Both the position numbers and the translations under genes were made by a program. From positions 62,001 through 126,000 of the forward strand of contig NZ_LROS01000033.1 in the NCBI RefSeq assembly GCF_001675165.1: 64,000 bases of DNA, written 5' to 3'. Below the pieces are notes generated by a model, which did not search any database, was not told where the DNA came from, and saw nothing but the letters and a program-made list of their open reading frames with translations. Source of the stretch: Clostridium ragsdalei P11. Lineage in GTDB: Bacteria > Bacillota > Clostridia > Clostridiales > Clostridiaceae. Of this stretch, positions 1 to 8,079 are shown piece after piece (the first letter of the stretch is position 1; each line of letters starts with the position of its first letter).

Positions 1-618
1 AGGTATAACATAGATACAGTTACATCAAGTGAATTTATAGACATGCTTGTTGAAAAGGGAGCAAAAATGGGGTGGTATTTCTTATTTATGCCTGTAGGTA
101 AAGAACCTGATGTAAATTTGATGCTTACTCCAGAGCAGAGAATACGCTTAGGAGAAAAAATAAGAGAAATAAGAAATACTAAGCCATATTTTACTATTGA
201 CTTTTTTAATGATGCACCTTATGTTGGAGGATGTATTGCAGGAAAATACTATTGTCACATAAATTCCAAGGAAGAAGTAGAGCCTTGTATATTTGCCCAT
301 TTTGCAGTAGATAATTTAAAAGGCAAAAAACTTGTAGATGTATTTAAGTCAGATTTTTTTAAGGAATTAAGAAATAGACAACCATATAATAAGAACTTGC
401 TATTGCCTTGCATGATGATTGACAATACCAATGAAATTAGGGAAATTGCTAAAAAGACAGGTGCGAGGCCTACAGATGAAGGTGCAAGAATGATGCTTGA
501 AGATCTAGAATTTCAAAAACAACTTGATAAAGTATCAAAGGAATACAAGCCTTATGCAGAAAAGGCTTGGGAAAAAGACTTTAATTCTGAAGGAAATTAT
601 AAAATGTCTAAAGGCTAA
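1..618 (+). CDS. Radical SAM/SPASM-type protein, C-terminal part (5' truncated by window edge)
   Basis: The frame is open from base 1 and ends at 618, so the N-terminal radical SAM barrel with its CxxxCxxC cluster lies outside the window. The visible ~205 residues hold a SPASM-like cysteine pattern: a GGC-IAG stretch, a Cys six residues on, a 'PC-IF-HF' segment after an E-rich turn, and a late LPCMM. This pattern normally binds an auxiliary [4Fe-4S] cluster. Family knowledge says such proteins do radical chemistry on peptides or small molecules; the substrate cannot be inferred. A perfect 15-bp terminator follows at once. An in-frame ATG at 43 is internal, not the start. Confidence 0.7.
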   Translation, partial: RYNIDTVTSSEFIDMLVEKGAKMGWYFLFMPVGKEPDVNLMLTPEQRIRLGEKIREIRNTKPYFTIDFFNDAPYVGGCIAGKYYCHINSKEEVEPCIFAHFAVDNLKGKKLVDVFKSDFFKELRNRQPYNKNLLLPCMMIDNTNEIREIAKKTGARPTDEGARMMLEDLEFQKQLDKVSKEYKPYAEKAWEKDFNSEGNYKMSKG

Positions 619-623
619 ACCTT

Positions 624-665
624 TAAAATATCCAGAGAGATTTATTCTCTGGATATTTTATTTTA
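624..665 (+). terminator. Rho-independent terminator of the radical SAM gene
   Basis: A perfect 15-bp inverted repeat (624-638 with 646-660) with a 7-base loop, followed by a T-rich run. It starts 6 bases after the stop codon. Confidence 0.9.
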
Positions 666-693
666 ATAAGAAATTTGCGATTAATCACTGAAG

Positions 694-722
694 TTGAAAG
701 ATAATTGGTATTATTATAAAAT
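694..722 (+). promoter_or_regulatory. Candidate sigma-A promoter for the lipoprotein gene
   Basis: TTGAAA at 694-699 and TAAAAT at 717-722 with a 17-base spacer, 36 bases before the start of the next gene. Sequence match only. Confidence 0.45.
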
Positions 723-757
723 ATACATATTAGATTGAAATCAATAGGAGAGTTTTT

Positions 758-2023
758 ATGAAAAGATGTATAAGAATAACATTACTTTTAATAATGACAG
801 TAATGTTATGTTTAATGGTAGTTTCTTGTAATAAAAAACAAAATAGCGAAAATAATGAAAGAGTACTTAAAGGAAATATTAAAATTGTTACGGACGTAGA
901 GCATGGGCCTCAATTTGAACTTGCAGCAGAGGCATTTGAAAAATTGCATAAGAAAGTTAATATAAATGTTATTACAGTAAAGGATACAGATAACAATGTT
1001 GAAGCGATATTTAATGGACCGCAGTATGAAGCAGACATAACTACAATAAATGATAGCAGTATAAAGCACATTATAACTAAAAATTCAGAAAAATTTTTAG
1101 AGATGACAGGTTCGGTAAAGGGATATAAAGATGAATTATTAGCCAATAAAATTTATAATGATACTGTAAAAGGGAAAGTTTATGCTTTACCTTGGGACAC
1201 TTATCCTAAAGCCTTGCTATATAGAAAAGATATATTTGCTAAAGAAGGAATAGATATAAATAGAATTAAAAGCTGGAGCGATTATATAGAAGTAGGAAGG
1301 AAAATAAGTAAAGATACTGGAAAGATATTTATTGCAAATTCTTCAGAAGACAATAATGATATTTATCTACTACTCTCAAATCAATTGGGAACATCTTATT
1401 TTAACCAATCTGGGAAATTAGACTTTAAATCGCAAAAGTGGGCTAGAGTTATTGAAATATCAAAGATCCTTTATGGAGAAGGGCTTATACAAGAAATTCC
1501 TTCTAAAGATGAAGTTATAAACAAGGCACAACTAAACAAGATAGTATCCTTTATTGCAGATCCTACTTATGCTGTAACTTTAATGAACAAGTTTCCACAG
1601 TCTAAAGGTAAATGGGGAGTAATGAAATTACCTGCCTTTGAAGATGGAGGTAATAGGGATGTGTCTTTAGGTGGAATTAATTTAGTTATAAATAAAAATA
1701 CTTCTGAATCAAATTTGTCAGAGGAATTTGTAAAATTTGCACTTACAGATGGAAAGCTTCAAATGGATTTATTAAATAAGTATGGAAGATTTCCAGTTAG
1801 CACAGATGCTTATAATTTTGTAGATTTAAATAAAAGCATAACGTATTTTGATAGTACAATATGGAATCTCTTTGGGAGTGTAGAACAAGGATCATTTAGT
1901 ATAAATTATACAAAAAATTTTCCTGATATAAGAGAAAAAATAAAAAGGGTCTTAAATGAAACAAACATTAAAAATGAAAATTATAAATCTATAATAGAAG
2001 GGGTAGAAACAATTTTAAAATAA
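758..2023 (+). CDS. ABC-transporter solute-binding lipoprotein (family 1), orphan
   Basis: A 421-residue exported lipoprotein. A basic n-region (KR), a hydrophobic stretch and the lipobox VVSC with the acylated Cys at residue 24 are visible, followed by a linker rich in N, K and E. The body resembles family-1 (sugar/oligosaccharide-type) binding proteins: an early 'FELAAEAFEKLHKKVNINVI' block, an 'ALPWDTYPKALLYRKDIF' block around residues 140-165 and a 'GGINLVINKNT' strand near residue 305. It would capture a solute outside the cell for an ABC permease. No permease or ATPase gene is adjacent, so its partner is elsewhere or it has another role. A ribosome site (AGGAG) precedes the ATG. Confidence 0.8.
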   Translation: MKRCIRITLLLIMTVMLCLMVVSCNKKQNSENNERVLKGNIKIVTDVEHGPQFELAAEAFEKLHKKVNINVITVKDTDNNVEAIFNGPQYEADITTINDSSIKHIITKNSEKFLEMTGSVKGYKDELLANKIYNDTVKGKVYALPWDTYPKALLYRKDIFAKEGIDINRIKSWSDYIEVGRKISKDTGKIFIANSSEDNNDIYLLLSNQLGTSYFNQSGKLDFKSQKWARVIEISKILYGEGLIQEIPSKDEVINKAQLNKIVSFIADPTYAVTLMNKFPQSKGKWGVMKLPAFEDGGNRDVSLGGINLVINKNTSESNLSEEFVKFALTDGKLQMDLLNKYGRFPVSTDAYNFVDLNKSITYFDSTIWNLFGSVEQGSFSINYTKNFPDIREKIKRVLNETNIKNENYKSIIEGVETILK

Positions 2024-2106
2024 TTATATGAAACGTTTACAAAATTAGCAAAATGATGTATAATAGGAATATAGGGGATTAATCATAGGGATTTTTTAAC
2101 ATAAAT

Positions 2107-2151
2107 AAAACCTTTTAACTAGGAGCGTCAGTAGTTAAAAGGTTTTATTTT
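2107..2151. terminator. Bidirectional terminator after the lipoprotein gene
   Basis: A 14-bp stem (2107-2120 with 2133-2146) with a 12-base loop. The flanks are T-rich when read on either strand, so it can end the plus-strand lipoprotein gene and the minus-strand glycosyltransferase gene. Confidence 0.8.
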
Positions 2152-2158
2152 ATCCGAT

Positions 2159-2345
2159 GACTACCTACTCTAATACTTCCACTTCTCCAAGTGTACGTTG
2201 CGAGCAGCTACGTTCCTGGATAACGATTTTCCCTAAAGGATAACGCCTTCTAAGTGCTAAAGCACTAAGAATCCTGTTAATAAGCATCAGGTGGAGTCAA
2301 AACTCCATCTGATGCCAAGAACCCTGTTTATTAAAAAGTTTGGGA
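2159..2345. repeat. Structured intergenic repeat, type I, copy A
   Basis: Non-coding stretch between two converging genes. It contains a near-perfect hairpin around TAAGTGC/GCACTAAG (2248-2275), a second hairpin around GCATCAG...CTGATGC (2286-2315), and a 'GCTACGTTCCTGGATAACG' segment. The reverse complement of 24280-24485 carries closely similar blocks in the same order (AGCA..GCTACGCGCCTGGATAAG, AACTCCATCTGA.CC.AAGAA), so the two look like members of one repeat family. Confidence 0.5.
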
Positions 2346-2349
2346 GTAT

Positions 2350-3468
2350 TTACATATCTAAAATTTTTTTATAAACTTTAATAGTTTTTTCAGAAGATTT
2401 TTCCCAAGAGTATTTAGAGGATTGCTTTAAGGCTTTTGTACTCAACTCATTTCTTATATTTTCATCGTTAAGTAATGCTTCCATGGAATACATAAGGCTT
2501 TTTAAGTCAAATGGATCTATAAGTATACCACCATCTTCTACTATTTCAGGAATAGATGAAATACGTGAGGTTATTACAGGGGTACCGCAGCTCATTGCTT
2601 CTAGAGGAGGTAGTCCAAAACCTTCATATAAAGATGGATATATAAATACGTCACAGGCATTATAAAAAGTAGGAAGCATGTTTTCTTCTACAAATCCTGT
2701 AAACTTAATGTTATTATCTATATTCAAATCTGTACTCAAGTTTCTCAATTTACATAATTCATCTTTATTGGAACCTATAATAACTAAATCATAATTCTTA
2801 TCTAAATTTTTATGAATTTTAGAAAAAGCAGTAATTAGTGAAGATACGTTTTTCCTAGAGCTAAAACCACCTATATAGAGAATAAAGGAATTTTTTATGT
2901 TATATTTATCTTTTATGTTGTATTGGCATTTATCTTTATCCAAAGGTTTATATTTTTTATCTGCAGCTAAAGGAGTTACAAATATTTTATTTTCATCTAT
3001 AGGAAAAAATTTCAGAATATCTTTTTTTGAACAATTCGATACAGTTATTATTCCATCTGCCAGTTCAACAATATTAGGAAGTTCTTTTAAAAATTTTGAT
3101 AAATATCCTTTACCTACAGTCTCAGGAAGTATATATGGTATTAAATCGTGAATGGTAACTACCTTTTTGCAGGTTATATTTTTTGATATGCCAATACCGT
3201 TTTGGGGAATGTGGTATATATCTACAGCTTCTTTTTTTAAATTTTCTGGAAAATAATATTCTTCAAAGAATCTATGGTGTTTTTTAGAGCTCATCAATAT
3301 TTTAGTATTTTCATATAAAAATTTTTCGTAATTGCTCCCGGACCAGTATATATTATAAAAATTCTCTGTATGATTTTTAAGCATATATTTTAAGATCTTA
3401 GCTGTATAAGTGCCTATACCGGTACCTTTATACCAATTGATTCCTCTTCCGTCAATGGCAATTTTCAT
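2350..3468 (-). CDS. CotSA-like GT4 family glycosyltransferase
   Basis: A 372-residue GT-B glycosyltransferase. The N-terminus opens with MKIAIDGRG and a 'GTGIGTYT' loop; the C-terminal Rossmann half holds 'YIGGFSSRKNV' and the GT4 signature EGFGLPPLEA near residue 280, which binds the nucleotide-sugar donor. No signal peptide or membrane segment is seen. The start is fixed by a GTGGAGG ribosome site. In Bacillus subtilis the GT4 protein CotSA is encoded next to CotS in the spore coat. Here this gene is divergent from a CotS-family gene (187-base gap) and has a paralogue at 6842-7966, so a role in glycosylating a spore surface component is a fair inference. The sugar and acceptor are unknown. 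Confidence 0.85.
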   Translation of the reverse strand: MKIAIDGRGINWYKGTGIGTYTAKILKYMLKNHTENFYNIYWSGSNYEKFLYENTKILMSSKKHHRFFEEYYFPENLKKEAVDIYHIPQNGIGISKNITCKKVVTIHDLIPYILPETVGKGYLSKFLKELPNIVELADGIITVSNCSKKDILKFFPIDENKIFVTPLAADKKYKPLDKDKCQYNIKDKYNIKNSFILYIGGFSSRKNVSSLITAFSKIHKNLDKNYDLVIIGSNKDELCKLRNLSTDLNIDNNIKFTGFVEENMLPTFYNACDVFIYPSLYEGFGLPPLEAMSCGTPVITSRISSIPEIVEDGGILIDPFDLKSLMYSMEALLNDENIRNELSTKALKQSSKYSWEKSSEKTIKVYKKILDM

Positions 3469-3655
3469 TGATTTTATACCTCCACATTCTAGTAATTCTA
3501 AAATGGTTAAAATGTTATATTATATAATATTAATACTAATATAAAAAGGTGAATACAAATTGCAGATGAATAATTAGGTGGATATTTTAATTTAGCACAC
3601 ACGGATATATTTATTCATATACTACATATATAGTAATTTTTGGAGGAAAAGGCTT

Positions 3656-4663
3656 TTGGATATATTAGAAGTAAAAAAATATGTTGAAGATGCTTATGAT
3701 CTCCATATTGAATTTATAGAAAAAGTTAAAAGTATATATAAGGTTCATACAAAATACAATAAATATTGCTTAAAGGTAATAAATTACGATTTTGGACATT
3801 TCTTATTTATAATTTCTGCCATAAAGCATCTCCAAAATAAAAACTTTAAGAGCATACCTGAAATAATTGAAACTAAGCAGGGAAAAGATTATATAGAAAT
3901 AGAAAGGGGTTATGCCTATTTATGCAGATGGGTTGACTCTAGACAGTGTAATTTTGAAAATCCATTGGATGTTTTAGTTGCAACTTCTAAGTTAGCAGAA
4001 CTTCATAAAAAAAGCTGTAATTTTAAAGTGCTAAAAAATATGAATCCTAGGATAGGATGGTTTAAGTGGATAGATACTTTTAAAACTAGAGAAAATGAAA
4101 TAGTAGATTTTAAAAAAAGAATATTAAAAAAAGACCATAAGGAAGAATTTGATATATTGTATCTAAATTCTATGGAAAAGGAAATAAATATTGCGGAAAA
4201 ATCTATAGAAGATTTAAAAAAGACCAGATATTTAGATGAAATGAAACAAGAAATCTTAAGTAATGGATTTTGTCATCATGATTATGCCAATCATAATATT
4301 TTAATAGATACTGGAGGAGAAATAAACATTATAGATTTTGATTACTGTATATTAGATACACATCTTCATGACCTGTCTAGTTTGCTTATAAGAAGGATGA
4401 AAAACGGCAAATGGGATATGAATAATGCGTCTTTTATAATTGATGCATATAATGCTATAAATGTTGTAAAAACAGAGGATATACCTATTATGTCAGCTTT
4501 TATGGAGTTCCCTCAAGGGTATTGGCAGCTTGGAATACAGTATTATTGGGAAAAACAGCCTTGGGGAGAAGAGGCGTTTATTAAAAAGTTAAGGAGAATT
4601 TTAGGTGACACAAGAGAAAGACTGGAATTCATAGATGAGTTTAAGAAGAGCAAATGTAATTAA
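3656..4663 (+). CDS. CotS-family spore coat protein (kinase-like), copy 1
   Basis: 335 residues with a TTG start, chosen because GGAGG lies 9 bases upstream and the N-terminus matches its paralogues. It has the aminoglycoside-phosphotransferase-like kinase fold typical of CotS. An N-lobe Lys sits in 'YCLKVINYDF' near residue 40; the catalytic loop HHDYANHN starts at residue 207 (Asp209), and the metal-binding IIDFDYC follows at about 226-231. B. subtilis CotS is an inner-coat protein. These motifs look intact, so phosphotransfer is possible, but no substrate is known. It begins a co-directional run with the 65-residue protein, the pseudokinase and a second CotS. Confidence 0.85.
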   Translation: MDILEVKKYVEDAYDLHIEFIEKVKSIYKVHTKYNKYCLKVINYDFGHFLFIISAIKHLQNKNFKSIPEIIETKQGKDYIEIERGYAYLCRWVDSRQCNFENPLDVLVATSKLAELHKKSCNFKVLKNMNPRIGWFKWIDTFKTRENEIVDFKKRILKKDHKEEFDILYLNSMEKEINIAEKSIEDLKKTRYLDEMKQEILSNGFCHHDYANHNILIDTGGEINIIDFDYCILDTHLHDLSSLLIRRMKNGKWDMNNASFIIDAYNAINVVKTEDIPIMSAFMEFPQGYWQLGIQYYWEKQPWGEEAFIKKLRRILGDTRERLEFIDEFKKSKCN

Positions 4664-4686
4664 GATTTTAAAAGGAGGAACATCTA

Positions 4687-4884
4687 ATGTCACATAAGAA
4701 ATCTCATAATAAAAATATAGATGAATTTGAAAATAAGGATTTAGGATATTATGAAAGTAAAGTGGATAGTTTAAAGAAGACTGTAAAGCAGCTAGAAAAA
4801 ATGAATAAAAGAAAAAAGGAAGTTATGAAACTAGAAAAAAAGAGGAAAAAGATGTTAAAGGAAATGAAAAAAATGCATAGATAG
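4687..4884 (+). CDS. Small Lys-rich coiled-coil protein in the coat cluster
   Basis: 65 residues with AAAGGAGG well placed before the ATG. The sequence begins MSHKKSHNKN and then forms one long predicted helix rich in K, E and M, with hydrophobics spaced like a coiled coil (about residues 24-64). There is no signal peptide and no recognised domain. It sits 23 bases after a CotS gene and 37 bases before the pseudokinase gene, so it is likely co-transcribed and may be a scaffold or coat-packing peptide. I do not recognise the family. Confidence 0.65.
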   Translation: MSHKKSHNKNIDEFENKDLGYYESKVDSLKKTVKQLEKMNKRKKEVMKLEKKRKKMLKEMKKMHR

Positions 4885-4921
4885 GGCAATCTCACAGGTA
4901 AAACAAAGAGGTGGTTTAAAA

Positions 4922-5689
4922 GTGTACTTTGAGGATGTTGAATCATGCTTTGTTAATTATTTAGAATCAAAAAAAATATTTAAAGTAAAAGAATTTGATA
5001 ATACAATAAAGTACAAGAATATATCTCTGGATAACATAAAAGAACAGATGTTTATAATTAGTGAATTTCATAGAAGAACTTTAAAATATAGTGGTATTAT
5101 GAATAAACGACTATATAACAATATAGGAAAAGAAGTAGAACAGTATAAAGTTTATACGAAGAAATTGAAAAAATATCTAGATAGAATAGAGAAGTTACAA
5201 AACAAAACTATATTTCAGGAAAAACTAAATCAAATAGGAAAAAAGTATTTAATAAGAGCAGAAAGCTGTATGAATAATATGGATAAAAATGGTTATACGG
5301 ATTTAATAATTAGAAGCATGAAAAGGGTGGAAATGTGTCTCAGAAACACATATTTTAACAATCTGAGAAAAAAAGGAAATATAGAAGTTATAGATATAGA
5401 AGGATGCTGTTATAACATGGTAGAGATGGATGCAGTATATTTTTTAAATAGGATAAAAAGAAAAGGCATAAGTGAAAATTTTTATGAAATTATAATGGAA
5501 TTTTGTAAGTACGAACATTTAAAACACAGTAGTGTGCAGTTTATTTTGTCAATGATTTCTTATCCTTATGAGGTTATGAAATGCTGCAGCAAATATATAT
5601 ATGGTACAAAAAATTGGACGGAAAAAGAATATATACTTAAACTAAATAAAGCTATAGATGAAGATGGAGAGAGTCTAATTAAATTTTAG
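4922..5689 (+). CDS. Degenerate CotS paralogue (probable pseudokinase)
   Basis: 255 residues, GTG start after AGAGGTGG. Alignment by eye to the flanking CotS proteins puts 'CLRNTYFNNL' where they have CHHDYANHNIL, and 'IEVIDIEGCCYNMVEMDAVY' where they have INIIDFDYCILDTHLHDLSS. The fold and the C-terminal 'W-EKEY-LKLNK' tail are kept, but the catalytic HHD and the DFD Asp pair are gone and most of the N-lobe is missing (255 against about 335 residues). It is therefore probably a structural or regulatory partner of the active-looking CotS proteins encoded on both sides. The reading frame is intact and the start well formed, so it does not look like a decaying pseudogene. Confidence 0.65.
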   Translation: MYFEDVESCFVNYLESKKIFKVKEFDNTIKYKNISLDNIKEQMFIISEFHRRTLKYSGIMNKRLYNNIGKEVEQYKVYTKKLKKYLDRIEKLQNKTIFQEKLNQIGKKYLIRAESCMNNMDKNGYTDLIIRSMKRVEMCLRNTYFNNLRKKGNIEVIDIEGCCYNMVEMDAVYFLNRIKRKGISENFYEIIMEFCKYEHLKHSSVQFILSMISYPYEVMKCCSKYIYGTKNWTEKEYILKLNKAIDEDGESLIKF

Positions 5690-5709
5690 ATGGTAAGGGG
5701 GAGGCAGAA

Positions 5710-6732
5710 TTGGTAGACAGATATGGTGAAAAAAAATATTTAACCAAGTATGATTTGTGTACAAAGCTTTTTGATAGATTTGATTTAAAAGTATATGATG
5801 TTGTACCGGTTAGAAGTGTATATATGATTTCTACAGACAAAGGAGAAAAAGTGTTAAAAAAAGTAGATTATACTTTAGATGAGCTGAAGTTTATATATAA
5901 TGTTTTAAATTATGTGAGAACAAAATTCCCTAGAATAATAAATTTTGTGAAAAATAAAGCAGGAGAAATATATACTATTTGGGATGGAGATATGTACTGT
6001 ATAATGGATACAGTAAATGGAACGGAATGTAACTTTAGTAATCCTATAGAACTGAATATTGCAGCAGAAGGCTTAGGCGAATTTCATCTTGCTTCTGAGG
6101 GATTTAAGACAGGTATATATAACAAGAGTAATAATGGGAAATTGATTGATGCTTTTAAGAGAAGAATTCAAGAAATGGAATTTTTTAAAAATATAGCGAA
6201 TATTCATGATAAGAAGACAGAGTTTGACGAAATATTTATTAAAAATTGGAATTACTATATAGAGGAAATAGAAAAAAGCATAATATTACTTCAACAATCT
6301 CATTATTATAAATTATGTAGTGAAGAGGATAAAATAGTAGTATGCCATCACGATTTAGCGTACCATAATATATTAATAAATGAAAATCAAGCGTATTTTA
6401 TAGATTTTGATTATGCTATCATAGATCTTAAAGTTCATGATCTTTGTAACTTTATAAATAAAGTTATTAAAAATTTTGCCTTTGACATAGATAAAACTAA
6501 TTCTATAATAAACAGTTATTGCAATAAAAATACTTTAAGTCGTAGAGAGCTTGAAGTATTATATGCTATGTTAGATTTCCCTAATGATTTTTACACTATA
6601 GCAAGAGACTATTATAGTAAGCGTAAGGAGTGGGAAGAAGAAGTATTTTTAGATAGATTGAAGAGAAAAACTAGATATAAAGAAGATAGAAAAGAATTTT
6701 TACAGGAATTTAGAGATAAAATCCTAAATTAG
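5710..6732 (+). CDS. CotS-family spore coat protein (kinase-like), copy 2
   Basis: 340 residues, TTG start 5 bases after GGGGGAGG and 20 bases after the pseudokinase stop, so the two are almost certainly one transcript. The N-lobe has 'EKVLKKVDYTLDELKF' (candidate Lys of the ATP site). The catalytic loop reads CHHDLAYHN with Asp215, followed by FIDFDYAI about 15 residues on. All catalytic-type residues are present. A strong two-way terminator follows. Confidence 0.85.
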   Translation: MVDRYGEKKYLTKYDLCTKLFDRFDLKVYDVVPVRSVYMISTDKGEKVLKKVDYTLDELKFIYNVLNYVRTKFPRIINFVKNKAGEIYTIWDGDMYCIMDTVNGTECNFSNPIELNIAAEGLGEFHLASEGFKTGIYNKSNNGKLIDAFKRRIQEMEFFKNIANIHDKKTEFDEIFIKNWNYYIEEIEKSIILLQQSHYYKLCSEEDKIVVCHHDLAYHNILINENQAYFIDFDYAIIDLKVHDLCNFINKVIKNFAFDIDKTNSIINSYCNKNTLSRRELEVLYAMLDFPNDFYTIARDYYSKRKEWEEEVFLDRLKRKTRYKEDRKEFLQEFRDKILN

Positions 6733-6768
6733 GTGAATAATATATTTAGAAAAAAATAAATAAAGTAT

Positions 6769-6828
6769 GTAAGAAACCGCATATATCCTTAGAATCTATG
6801 TATTTCAAAGATATATGCGGTTTCTTAC
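6769..6828. terminator. Bidirectional terminator between converging coat genes
   Basis: A perfect 19-bp inverted repeat (6769-6787 with 6810-6828) and a 22-base loop, placed between the stops of the plus-strand CotS gene and the minus-strand GT4 gene. Confidence 0.85.
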
Positions 6829-6841
6829 AATTTTAAATTGG

Positions 6842-7966
6842 TTATTTTCTTAGAATTTTGTTGTATGCATCCAAGGTATTTTGGGTAGTTTTCCCCCAAC
6901 TTAGTTCAGAGGCTCTTTTCATACCTGAGGATATTAATTTATTTCTAAGATCATTATCTGAAAGTACGGTTAACATGGATTCATATAAATTAGTTTGGTC
7001 TGTAGGGTCTACGAGAAGAGCACCATTTTCAACTACTTCAGGAAGGGAAGTTGCATTTGATACTATTACGGGTATACCACAGGCCATAGCCTCTATTGGA
7101 GGAAGACCAAATCCTTCGTAAAAAGAAGGATATACAAATAATTCAGCCCCGTTGTATATATATGGAAGATGATCCATAGATATAAAACCTGGGAATATAA
7201 CTTTGTCTGATATATTTAATTCTTCAGCACGATTTTTATATATGCTGTAGGATATTCCCTTGTTTCCGGCGATAACTAGATTTAAAGGACTTTTATATGA
7301 AGACACTAATTTACTGAAGCTTTCTATAAGTCCAAGTATATTTTTCCTTGGGCTAAATCCACCTACGTATAGTATATAATCTCCAGTTATAGAGTAATAT
7401 CTTTTAGCAACATATTTGCTTATTCTTTTATCCAGGGGTTTATAGATCTCTTCACTGGCTAGAGGGGTAACATATATTTTGTCTTCTGGGAAATCAAAGG
7501 CCTTCATGATGTCTTTTTTAGAAAAATTTGAAACCGTAATAATCCCATCACATTGGGGTATTGCTTTAGGTATATAATCTGAAAAAACCTTGAGATATCT
7601 ATCACTTACGGTTGAAGGCATTCTATAGGGAATTACATCGTGAAGTGTTATGACAAATTTACAATTTTTATGAATGGGAAGTCCAACTCCATTTTGAGGA
7701 ACATGATACAATTGTATATTAGTATCTTTTATTGTATTCGGTACATTGACTTCTTGCCAAAAGTTGTAATTATTGTCTTGAGGGAGCGTATCTAGTCTAA
7801 AGTTTTTTTTAAAATTTATATTGTCTCTAAATCCCTCCGGCATGAAAAGTAAATAATTATTTATATTATCAATATTATTTAAACAATTTAGCAGTTGGTA
7901 AGTATAAGTACCTATACCAGTACCTCTATACCATTTTGCGGCACGTCCATCAATGCCTATTTTCAT
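6842..7966 (-). CDS. CotSA-like GT4 family glycosyltransferase, second copy
   Basis: 374 residues. I place the start at 7966 (MKIGIDGRAAKW) because AGAGAGG lies 8 bases before it and the paralogue at 2350-3468 starts at the same point; an ATG 11 codons upstream has no ribosome site. It has the same GT4 layout: an N-terminal 'GTGIGTYTYQ' loop, 'YVGGFSPRKNI', and the donor-site motif EGFGLPPIEA near residue 285. It is clearly a duplicate of the first GT4 gene, and each copy is divergent from a CotS-family gene, here at 8080 with a 113-base gap. Confidence 0.85.
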   Translation of the reverse strand: MKIGIDGRAAKWYRGTGIGTYTYQLLNCLNNIDNINNYLLFMPEGFRDNINFKKNFRLDTLPQDNNYNFWQEVNVPNTIKDTNIQLYHVPQNGVGLPIHKNCKFVITLHDVIPYRMPSTVSDRYLKVFSDYIPKAIPQCDGIITVSNFSKKDIMKAFDFPEDKIYVTPLASEEIYKPLDKRISKYVAKRYYSITGDYILYVGGFSPRKNILGLIESFSKLVSSYKSPLNLVIAGNKGISYSIYKNRAEELNISDKVIFPGFISMDHLPYIYNGAELFVYPSFYEGFGLPPIEAMACGIPVIVSNATSLPEVVENGALLVDPTDQTNLYESMLTVLSDNDLRNKLISSGMKRASELSWGKTTQNTLDAYNKILRK

Positions 7967-8079
7967 AAAGTTATTCCTCTCTAAATTAGTATATTTCATT
8001 ATATTAAAATAAAGCTCAAAATGTTAATATTCTTCTAAATTAATTTAGGACCTCATATAAATATATAGGGGTGATTAAC

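Noticed and set aside
812-1146. Minus-strand frames inside the lipoprotein gene
   Set aside because: They overlap a clear plus-strand gene, have no ribosome sites and show AT-driven hydrophobic composition.
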